Source of the DNA: Lysobacterales bacterium
GTDB lineage: Bacteria; Pseudomonadota; Gammaproteobacteria; Xanthomonadales; SZUA-36
DNA: 13,844 nucleotides
NCBI GenBank assembly: GCA_013213875.1
Contig: JABSSV010000010.1
Coordinates: forward strand, 1 to 13,844
Reading direction: 5' to 3'
Shown here: one piece after another, positions 7,178 to 13,484 of the stretch
Numbering within the stretch: position 1 is the stretch's first letter
How the letters are laid out: every line of letters starts with the position of its first letter
Program-made: the position numbers and the translations under genes
The notes under the pieces: model-generated
What the model was told of the DNA's origin: nothing
The model's database searches: none
The model's input: the letters and a program-made list of their open reading frames with translations, nothing else

Positions 7178-7870
7178 ATGATTGAGCTAAAGCAACTTCG
7201 CAGAACGTACCAAATCGGTGCGCAAACCATTCATGCGCTGGATGGCGTGGACATGCAGATTGCCGAAGGGGAATTCCTGGCGATCATGGGCCGGTCCGGC
7301 TCTGGCAAATCGACTTTGCTCAACATGCTCGGCTGTATGGACCGTCCGGACGGCGGTAGCTATCAGCTCGATTCGAAAGCGGTCAGTGAAATGGACGATG
7401 ACCAGCTGTCTGAATTTCGCAATCGCTACATCGGTTTTATTTTCCAGAGCTTTCACCTGCTGCCCCGGCTCACGACTCTGGAAAACGTATTGCTGCCCCG
7501 ACGCTACCATGATCAGGGTTTTCGCGAAGAAGATCGGGAACGCGCCGTAGCCCTGCTCAAAAGAGTCGATCTGGGTGACCGGCTGGACCACAAACCCAAC
7601 GAACTTTCCGGCGGGCAGCGCCAGCGCGTGGCCATTGCTCGTTCGTTGATTAACGAACCTAGGTTATTACTGGCGGATGAGCCGACGGGCAATCTGGACA
7701 GCCGCACATCAGACGCCATCATGGATCTGCTGCAGGAACTAAATCGAGATGGGCAGACCATTGTGATGGTGACCCACGAACAGGACATTGCCAATTTTGC
7801 GCAGCGCCAGGTCCACATGATGGACGGCAGCATATTACGAGAGGAACGCCATGCAAAAGCGATTGCTTAG
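7178..7870 (+). CDS. ABC transporter ATP-binding protein, MacB/LolD type
   Basis: The 230-residue cytoplasmic ATPase carries every ABC motif in order: Walker A GRSGSGKST (38-46), Q-loop glutamine 90, signature LSGGQ (143-147), Walker B LLLADE (163-168), D-loop NLD (172-174) and switch histidine 200. The IGFIFQSFHLLPRLTTLENV segment and the PTGNLDS run are typical of the subfamily that energises MacB, LolCDE and FtsX-fold permeases. These transport by mechanotransmission across the periplasm rather than by moving substrate through the membrane. In E. coli MacB the ATPase and permease are fused; here they are separate genes at opposite ends of the operon. The ATG at 7178 has a poorly placed GGGGGAG about 14 bases upstream. 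The gene overlaps the next by 20 bases. The substrate is unknown. Confidence 0.93.
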   Translation: MIELKQLRRTYQIGAQTIHALDGVDMQIAEGEFLAIMGRSGSGKSTLLNMLGCMDRPDGGSYQLDSKAVSEMDDDQLSEFRNRYIGFIFQSFHLLPRLTTLENVLLPRRYHDQGFREEDRERAVALLKRVDLGDRLDHKPNELSGGQRQRVAIARSLINEPRLLLADEPTGNLDSRTSDAIMDLLQELNRDGQTIVMVTHEQDIANFAQRQVHMMDGSILREERHAKAIA

Positions 7871-8795
7871 TGCCCTGCTATTGGGTAGCACCCTGGCTGT
7901 AGCTGAGACGCCGCCGCCCATGCTGACGGGGGAGGTCTTTTCCCTCCAGGCGCAGGAAATCATCGTGCCCCTCACCACCACCTGGCGATCACGTATCAGC
8001 ACCATGGTGCCTGAAGGCAGCTTGGTTGAGGCAGGCGACCTGGTCGTTGAATTCGACGGCACGGAAGCGGCTGCACAGCTTGAGGGACAGCGTGAAGCAG
8101 CGCGTACCGAGCAGGCCCGCACCGAGCGTGACCTGGCTCGCCTGGAGAAGGAGCTAGGTCAGGCGCGGCATCAGTTGGATCAGGCTCAGGTTCGTCTGGA
8201 GCTGGCCCGTTTGCAGGCGGAAGTTCCGGAAGACCTGATGGGGGCGATTGAGTACGCAGAAAATCAGCTGGTGCTGGAGGAGTCGCTCAACGGCCTTGAG
8301 GATGCGCGCAAGCAATTCGATGATCGACAAAAAAGTCTGGCGGAGCGGAAGCGCCAGACAGCGCTTGATGCGAGAAAGCTGGCGGCGCAGGAGCGCTGGT
8401 GGGCGCAGATGCTGGAGAGCTTTACCATCGAAGCCAATCAGACCGGCTACGTGATTTATATGAACCATCCCTGGACCCGGGCCAAATTTCAGGAAGGCGA
8501 CACGGTGCAGACCAGTTTCCGCGTCGCGCAGGTTGCGGATACTTCCGATCTCGCGGTGCGGGTTTGGGTAAACGGGGTGGATCGTCCGCGCGTGTCCGAT
8601 GGCGACGCGGTCACCGTTCGACTGGATGCCATTAGCGACCGCAGTTTTTCCGGCCGCTTGACGGACATCTCTGAAAGTGGGTCGAAGCGCCAGGAATGGG
8701 GCGATGCGGATTATTTTGAGGCCGTGGTGGTATTGGAAGACGCCGCAGATGCCGGCTTGTTGCCTGGCATGAGCGCATTGGTGGAGGTGCTCTGA
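7851..8795 (+). CDS. Periplasmic adaptor protein 1 (HlyD/MacA-like), signal peptide, not a lipoprotein
   Basis: The 314-residue protein starts with a signal peptide (MQKRLLSALLLGSTLAVA, probable cut before Glu19) and lacks a lipobox cysteine. A half lipoyl/barrel segment (about 25-72, with EGSLVEAGDLVVEFDG) precedes a long charged coiled-coil hairpin (about 74-185). The second half lipoyl segment (TGYVIYMNHPW) and a beta-barrel domain ending GMSALVEVL follow. This order is that of membrane fusion proteins linking an inner-membrane transporter to an outer-membrane channel. The motif AEVPEDL (123-129) lies near the presumed hairpin tip and recurs in adaptor 2. There is no C-terminal membrane-proximal domain. 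GAGG lies 6 bases before the ATG, inside the ATPase gene, and the stop overlaps the next start by one base (TGATG). Confidence 0.85.
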   Translation: MQKRLLSALLLGSTLAVAETPPPMLTGEVFSLQAQEIIVPLTTTWRSRISTMVPEGSLVEAGDLVVEFDGTEAAAQLEGQREAARTEQARTERDLARLEKELGQARHQLDQAQVRLELARLQAEVPEDLMGAIEYAENQLVLEESLNGLEDARKQFDDRQKSLAERKRQTALDARKLAAQERWWAQMLESFTIEANQTGYVIYMNHPWTRAKFQEGDTVQTSFRVAQVADTSDLAVRVWVNGVDRPRVSDGDAVTVRLDAISDRSFSGRLTDISESGSKRQEWGDADYFEAVVVLEDAADAGLLPGMSALVEVL

Positions 8796-9823
8796 TGAAG
8801 ACCACGGGAATAGCGAAATGGTCCGTGCTGATGCTGACCGCAGCGGTAACGCTGGCAGCCTGCGAGCAGGATACGGAAGTGGTTGCCCTGGAGCAGGGGC
8901 CTATGGGGCCGGTGGTGAGAGTAACGGGCGAGTTGAAGTCCGCCAATTCCTACTACTTCGGTCCGCCGGCGCTGCAGGATGTTTGGAACTACACCATCTC
9001 CTACATGGCGCCGGACGGTAAACCGGTACCTGAGGGCGCGCCCCTGCTGCGCTTTGACACGCAGGACCTCATGACCCAGCTGCGTGACAAGAACAACGCT
9101 CTGAACGAGAAGCAGAAGGAGCTGGAAAAGACCAACATCGTGGGCAAGGAGACGCTTGCTGAATTGAGCCTGCAGGTGGAAGAGGCGGTCGCGGACCTGG
9201 AAAAGGCGCGATTGAAGGCGGAGATTCCGGAAAACCTGTTGGCAGCCCGAGACTATCGGCAAAACCAGCTGGAACAGGAGTACGCCACCATTCAGCTCGC
9301 CTTAAAGCGGGAAGAGTTGGCACAGGAAAAGATTATTCAGGCTACGGAATCGAAAATTCTTCAGCGAGAGGTGGCCGTGCTGCAGAGCGATGTGGACCGT
9401 TTCAAAGGATCCATTGGCCGTATGACCATTCGCGCACCGGGTCCCGGCGTGGTGATCCATGTGCGCGACCGGCGTAACAATAAGATGGCCGTGGGTGACA
9501 ACGTCTGGGGTGGTCGCCGGGTCATCGAGTTCCCGGATCTCACCCAGCTGGCCGCCTACATAGAAATACCGGAGCGCGAGGCCGCTCGTATCGCTCTGGG
9601 GCAGCAGGTGCGCTTTACGCTGGATGCGGCGCCGGACCGGGAGTTTGTGGGCGAGATTACGGAGTTGGCGTCCGTGGTACATACGCGCTCCACCAACCAG
9701 CCGGACAAGGTGTTTGACGCAACGGTGGCGCTCATGAACCCGGATACGGAACTGATGCGTCCGGGTATGAATATTAATGCGGAGATTCTTATCAGCGATA
9801 CGCGTGAGGTGGCGGGGCTATGA
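8795..9823 (+). CDS. Periplasmic adaptor lipoprotein 2 (HlyD/MacA-like)
   Basis: The 342-residue product has a lipoprotein signal ending in LAAC, with Cys23 as the acylation site. A lipoyl half (PDGKPVPEGAPLLRFDTQDL) leads into a coiled-coil hairpin (about 85-205). The second lipoyl half (TIRAPGPGVVIHV) and a beta-barrel region (FPDLTQLAAYIEIPE, then GQQVRFTLDAAPDREFVGEI) follow, and the protein ends soon after GMNINAEILI without a membrane-proximal domain. The tip motif AEIPENL (142-148) and the following Y-x-x-NQL correspond to adaptor 1, suggesting an old duplication. GGAGG lies about 7 bases upstream of the ATG. The residue after the lipid-bearing cysteine is glutamate, not the inner-membrane retention aspartate of E. 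coli. The gene overlaps adaptor 3 by 4 bases (ATGA). Confidence 0.86.
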   Translation: MKTTGIAKWSVLMLTAAVTLAACEQDTEVVALEQGPMGPVVRVTGELKSANSYYFGPPALQDVWNYTISYMAPDGKPVPEGAPLLRFDTQDLMTQLRDKNNALNEKQKELEKTNIVGKETLAELSLQVEEAVADLEKARLKAEIPENLLAARDYRQNQLEQEYATIQLALKREELAQEKIIQATESKILQREVAVLQSDVDRFKGSIGRMTIRAPGPGVVIHVRDRRNNKMAVGDNVWGGRRVIEFPDLTQLAAYIEIPEREAARIALGQQVRFTLDAAPDREFVGEITELASVVHTRSTNQPDKVFDATVALMNPDTELMRPGMNINAEILISDTREVAGL

Positions 9824-11019
9824 GACGGCAAACCTTATTGGCCACACCGCTGTTGTTGCTGCTCGCCGGCTGCGGTGAGGAGGCAGATAACGCGGTAGAA
9901 ACCCTGACCATCGAGCGCCAGGACTTCGTGATTTCATTGCAGTCCAAGGGCGAGCTGAAAGCGGCGGAATCAACGCCTATCAAGCCGCCCCAAGGCAGTC
10001 GCGCCCCGCGCACGATTAATTGGTTGGCGCCCAACTTCAGCTGGGTAAAAGCGGGCGACGTAGTGGCCCGTTTTGACGTATCTAGCGCAGAGCGAGAGGC
10101 GGGTGCGGCGGGCATCGAAATCGACAAGGTGGACCTGCAGGTTATGGGCAAGCAGCGGGAGCTTGAGCGCTTGCTGTCCGAATTGGGTAATGATCTGGAA
10201 ATTGTCGATATTGAAAAGGTCATGGCCGAGGAGTTTGATTTCGAAAACGACCTTGCCTATTCGCGCTTCGAAATCATTGACGCCATGCGGGATCGCGCGC
10301 TGCTGGACTACAAATCCGGCCATCTTGAAGGCAAAAAGGAGGCCTACAGCGACCGGCAGGGTGCTGAGGTAGCGGTGTTGAACGCGCAGCGGGCAACGCA
10401 GGAGTCCAAATTCCAAGAGCAGCAGGTCATGCTCGACAATCAGGAAGTGCTCGCGCCTCATGACGGCTATTTCGTGATCGAAAAAAGCTGGTGGGGCCAG
10501 CAGGTCGACGTTGGCAGTACGGTATTTGCCGGAAACAAACTGGCCAGCATCCCGAACCTCGACATGATGGAGGCGGAGCTGCTGGTGCTGGAAACGGAGG
10601 CCGTGGGCCTGACCCCGGGGCAGTCAGCCACGGTGGTGATCGATGCCTATCCGGATCGGCCCATCACCGGTGAATTGAAATCCATCAGCGCTACGGCGGC
10701 GCCTGTGGAGCGCGATAACCCGGTGAAATATTTCACCGTGCTCGTGGCGCTGGAAGATGCCGATCCCAGCTGGATTATCCCCGGCGCGATTGTGACCGCG
10801 ACGATTAATATCAGTGAAGTCGCCGACACGGTGGCGGTGCCCAATCAGGCCCTCTACCGAGAGGGTGAACAGGACTGGGTGCTGGTGCGTGAAGCTGGCG
10901 AGTTGGTGCGTCGTGACGTGGATCTTGGCCTGCGGGGTCCCAACCGTTCAGAGGTGGTGGGCGGTTTGGAGCCTGGCGATCAGGTGGCCCTGTTCCCCCC
11001 TGGTGAGGCGGAAGTATGA
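9820..11019 (+). CDS. Periplasmic adaptor lipoprotein 3 with additional C-terminal domain (HlyD/MacA-like)
   Basis: The 399-residue product has a short lipoprotein signal ending LLAGC (Cys18). The lipoyl half around WVKAGDVVARFDVSSAE is followed by a coiled-coil region (about 90-215). Its middle is unlike adaptors 1 and 2: an acidic stretch from about residue 127 (EIVDIEKVMAEEFDFENDLA) replaces the AE-x-PE-x-L motif. The second lipoyl half reads VLAPHDGYFVIEKSWW, then PNLDMMEAELLVLETEAVGL and GQSATVVIDAYPDRPITGEL. It alone continues into a C-terminal domain (VPNQALYREGEQDWVLVREA to GLEPGDQVALFP), resembling the membrane-proximal domain of MacA and RND adaptors, which rests on the permease. 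It is therefore the best candidate for direct contact with the permease, by inference. The stop overlaps the permease start by 4 bases. Confidence 0.87.
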   Translation: MRRQTLLATPLLLLLAGCGEEADNAVETLTIERQDFVISLQSKGELKAAESTPIKPPQGSRAPRTINWLAPNFSWVKAGDVVARFDVSSAEREAGAAGIEIDKVDLQVMGKQRELERLLSELGNDLEIVDIEKVMAEEFDFENDLAYSRFEIIDAMRDRALLDYKSGHLEGKKEAYSDRQGAEVAVLNAQRATQESKFQEQQVMLDNQEVLAPHDGYFVIEKSWWGQQVDVGSTVFAGNKLASIPNLDMMEAELLVLETEAVGLTPGQSATVVIDAYPDRPITGELKSISATAAPVERDNPVKYFTVLVALEDADPSWIIPGAIVTATINISEVADTVAVPNQALYREGEQDWVLVREAGELVRRDVDLGLRGPNRSEVVGGLEPGDQVALFPPGEAEV

Positions 11020-12266
11020 GCCTGCTTGACGGTATTAGCCGGGATAGCTTTCGCCATGCGCTTGGGCAGCTTAAGCAGCACAAGCTGCGTACGGCGCTAA
11101 CCTTGTTGGGCATGGTATTTGGTGTCGGTGCAGTGATTGCCATGCTCAGTATCGGCGAAGGCGCCAAGCAGGAAGCCATGCGCCTCATTGAGTCCATGGG
11201 CTTGCGCAACCTGCTGGTACAGAGCCGCGAGCTGGACGAAGAAACGCTGCGCGAGGTGCGTGAGCAATCGGTGGGTTTGTCCCGCAGTGATGTGCGTGCC
11301 ATGCGGGAAACCTTGCCCAGCGTGGTCGCCGTTAGCGAAGAGAAAAAGATCAAGAGCTGGGCCCTGTTCAGCTTTGAAGCGCCCTCAGAGGCCCAGGTGC
11401 TGGCGGTGACGCCGAGCTATTTTGATCTGGCGAGCCTCAGCCTGGCCGCGGGGCGTATGTTCACGGAGGAGGACAACCGTCGCTACCAACAGGTGGCCGT
11501 ACTGGGCGCCCAGGCGGCGCGGGACCTGTTTCCTTCGGGTAATGCCATCGGTCAACGCATCAAGGTCAATCACCTCTGGCTGGAAGTGGTGGGGGTGCTT
11601 GCGGACCGGGATTTGAGCAAGGATGAGTTTCAGGGTATCCGGCTGGGAGGAGATCGTAACCGCGTCTTCCTCCCCCTGGAAACCGCTTACAAGCGCCTTC
11701 GGTTTGAGTCCCTAGAGAGCGAACTGGATGCGGTGCGCTTGCGCCTGGACGATGATGCCAGTCCCCAGCAAACGGCGAAAACAGTGAACCACTTGCTGGG
11801 CCGGCGTCACGGCGGCCAAAATGATTATGAACTGGTGGTGCCGGCGGCACTGCTCAAGCAGCAGCAACAGACGCAGCAGATTTTCACCATCGTCATGTCC
11901 GCCATAGCGGGTATCTCGCTGCTGGTCGGTGGTATCGGCATCATGAATATCATGCTGGCTACGGTGTTGGAACGAACCCGGGAGATCGGGCTGCTACGCG
12001 CCCTGGGTGCGCGCAAACTGGATATTCAGCATCAGTTTTTGATGGAATCAGCGACCGTGGCGGCCATCGGCGCCGTGATCGGCATCTTTTTTGGCCTGCT
12101 GCTGGCTTTCGTGATTCAACAGTTCGCCGGTTGGCCTGCAGGCTGGTCCCTGTTCGCCATTGTCCTGTCCGTGACCATTTGTCTGGTCACGGGGGTGGTA
12201 TTTGGCTGGTATCCGGCCCGGCAGGCGGCCGATTTGGACCCCATCAAGGCGCTGCACGCGGAATAA
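11016..12266 (+). CDS. ABC transporter permease, MacB/FtsX type
   Basis: The 416-residue membrane protein has the MacB layout. The N-terminal helix (about 26-46, TALTLLGMVFGVGAVIAML) is followed by the conserved SIGEGAKQEAM and a large periplasmic domain (about 50-285). Three C-terminal helices follow (about 290-315, 343-370 and 378-398). The cytoplasmic coupling segment ERTREIGLLRALGA and the terminal YPARQAADLDPIKALHAE are diagnostic of MacB-type permeases. It would pair with the separate ATPase at 7178-7870 and drive periplasmic export through the adaptors. TGAGGCGG lies just upstream of the ATG at 11016, which overlaps the adaptor 3 stop. E. coli MacB carries its ATPase at the N-terminus; here nothing precedes the permease domain. 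The substrate could be a peptide, lipid-linked compound or toxin; the sequence does not say. Confidence 0.93.
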   Translation: MSLLDGISRDSFRHALGQLKQHKLRTALTLLGMVFGVGAVIAMLSIGEGAKQEAMRLIESMGLRNLLVQSRELDEETLREVREQSVGLSRSDVRAMRETLPSVVAVSEEKKIKSWALFSFEAPSEAQVLAVTPSYFDLASLSLAAGRMFTEEDNRRYQQVAVLGAQAARDLFPSGNAIGQRIKVNHLWLEVVGVLADRDLSKDEFQGIRLGGDRNRVFLPLETAYKRLRFESLESELDAVRLRLDDDASPQQTAKTVNHLLGRRHGGQNDYELVVPAALLKQQQQTQQIFTIVMSAIAGISLLVGGIGIMNIMLATVLERTREIGLLRALGARKLDIQHQFLMESATVAAIGAVIGIFFGLLLAFVIQQFAGWPAGWSLFAIVLSVTICLVTGVVFGWYPARQAADLDPIKALHAE

Positions 12267-12278
12267 TTCCCGTGCAGC
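12251..12278. repeat. Inverted repeat across the permease stop codon
   Basis: GCTGCACG (12251-12258) pairs with CGTGCAGC (12271-12278). Inside it, GGAAT (12260-12264) pairs with ATTCC (12266-12270), leaving one bulged C (12259) and a one-base centre in the perfect pairing. The arms total 13 paired positions and include the TAA at 12264-12266. The position between convergent genes suggests a bidirectional terminator or 3' stabiliser, but no T-run follows directly on either strand. Confidence 0.6.
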
Positions 12279-12296
12279 CGGTTACAGCTGTACCGG
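12278..12296. repeat. Inverted repeat across the LOG-gene stop codon
   Basis: The perfect 10-base palindrome TACAGCTGTA (12283-12292) is flanked by CCGG on both sides, with one unpaired T at 12282. It contains the stop of the minus-strand LOG gene (12284-12282) and adjoins the preceding inverted repeat. On the plus strand six T residues (12307-12312) lie about 10 bases further on, rather distant for intrinsic termination. Confidence 0.5.
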
Positions 12297-12863
12297 GCTC
12301 ACCCACTTTTTTACCCGCGGTGCCTCATAGGTGGCGAAGCGCTCGAGCAGCTCCGCCGGCTGCTCCGCCAGCAATAGCAGCTCCCGGTATACCGGTCGTA
12401 CAAACTGTTCATCAAATGCCTGCTCCAGAAAGGCCGCCAGCTGGTCGTAATAGCCGGCCACATTGAGCAGACCACAGGGTTTTTCATGAAAGCCCAGCTG
12501 GGCCCAGGTCAGGGCTTCGAAAATTTCCTCCAACGTGCCCCAACCGCCGGGTAAGGCGATAAATCCGTCAGCAAGATCGGCCATGAGGGCCTTGCGCTCG
12601 TGCATGGTGGCGACGATGTGCTGCTCGCTCAGGTGTTCGTGGGCCACTTCCTTTATGGCCAGCGCCTCGGGAATAACGCCGATGGCCTCGCCACCGCCCG
12701 CCAGCAACGTATCGGCCACTGCCCCCATGATGCCGACGCTGGCACCGCCGTAGATCAGTCCCAGCTCGCGCTCCAGCAAGGCTTCGCCCAGCTGCCTGGC
12801 AGCTTGTTCGTATTCGGGGCGGCGTCCCCGGCTGGAGCCACAATAGACACAGATTCGTTTCAT
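12282..12863 (-). CDS. LOG-family protein (TIGR00730 type), probable nucleoside 5'-monophosphate phosphoribohydrolase
   Basis: The 193-residue cytosolic protein has a Rossmann-like fold beginning KRICVYCGSS. It carries the two signatures of the LOG family: YGGASVGIMG (38-47) and PGGWGTLEE (105-113), with MHERKALM (87-94) between them. Family members release the free base from cytokinin riboside 5'-monophosphates or AMP-like nucleotides; bacterial members are often mislabelled lysine decarboxylase. The ATG at 12863-12861 has GGAG 8 bases upstream. The gene lies 18 bases after the amidase gene, so they are probably cotranscribed. It converges on the exporter operon with 15 bases between stops. 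The family assignment is firm; the physiological substrate is not shown. Confidence 0.92.
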   Translation of the reverse strand: MKRICVYCGSSRGRRPEYEQAARQLGEALLERELGLIYGGASVGIMGAVADTLLAGGGEAIGVIPEALAIKEVAHEHLSEQHIVATMHERKALMADLADGFIALPGGWGTLEEIFEALTWAQLGFHEKPCGLLNVAGYYDQLAAFLEQAFDEQFVRPVYRELLLLAEQPAELLERFATYEAPRVKKWVSPVQL

Positions 12864-12881
12864 GCTTTTTGCTCCAAAATG

Positions 12882-13442
12882 TCAGGCGTACCTTAGCAGT
12901 TCGCATTGCTGCAAAATCAGCTCCCAGGGAAACATAGGGCCCGGATCCAGCTTGCGTCGCACGCTGATCCCGGGCTGATCCTCGGCCGCGACCGTTGCCT
13001 GATCCAGGTCCTCGTGGCCAGCGATCCGGCGCAACGCTGGCAGCTGTGCCTGTAGGTGCCTGAGCAGGGCGATCAGGCTGCGCAGCTGCGCGTCTGTGTA
13101 AGCCTCGGTCATGGACTGATGTTCGCTGTGATACCAGCGTGGGTAGCGACCCAGATTAACCAGCTCGATGCCAATACTGGTGGCGTTGTGGCCGCGCACG
13201 TGATGCGCAATACGCGCCAAGGGCACCCACTGCTCACAGCGGCCATCCCGGTCGATATAGAAGTGTCCGCTGTTGCCCGTTTGGCTGGTGGCGTAGTGCA
13301 GCTGTTCCCCATAGTCCCGCGCCATGGCCAGATCGGGCAGTTCGGTGCAGTGTAGAACCACCAGCTCAATCTGTTCCGGAACGCGCAGGACAAGCCGCTC
13401 GCAGTAGGGCAGTGGCCGCTGAATCAGCTGTAGCTCAGACAC
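12882..13442 (-). CDS. AmpD-like N-acetylmuramoyl-L-alanine amidase (Amidase_2)
   Basis: The 186-residue protein has the Amidase_2 fold with the expected zinc and catalytic residues: His31 in VVLHCTE, Glu93 in SIGIELVN, His143 in GHEDLD, and Lys164 and Asp166 in RKLDPGPMFPW. Such enzymes cut the bond between N-acetylmuramic acid and L-alanine in muropeptides. No signal peptide is evident, so it probably acts on recycled cell-wall fragments in the cytosol. Compared with AmpD, the loop between the second histidine and the lysine is longer (about 145-163, containing QATVAAEDQPGISVR). The start is a GTG at 13442-13440 with no strong ribosome binding site. It lies 42 bases after the DUF2333-type gene. 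It may not be the true AmpD orthologue, so no symbol is given. Confidence 0.88.
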   Translation of the reverse strand: MSELQLIQRPLPYCERLVLRVPEQIELVVLHCTELPDLAMARDYGEQLHYATSQTGNSGHFYIDRDGRCEQWVPLARIAHHVRGHNATSIGIELVNLGRYPRWYHSEHQSMTEAYTDAQLRSLIALLRHLQAQLPALRRIAGHEDLDQATVAAEDQPGISVRRKLDPGPMFPWELILQQCELLRYA

Positions 13443-13484
13443 CTGGCTGAGTCGGGTCTGGCGTTTTCGGGTGATTGATCCGGG

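Noticed and set aside
6853..7230. A 125-codon minus-strand open frame covering the gap between cmoB and the ABC ATPase
   Set aside because: Most of it is antisense to cmoB and the ATPase start. The part in the gap shows no family resemblance and no good ribosome binding site.
12307..12312. Run of six T as an intrinsic terminator for the exporter operon
   Set aside because: It is about 10 bases from the nearest hairpin and corresponds to lysine codons of the LOG gene on the other strand.
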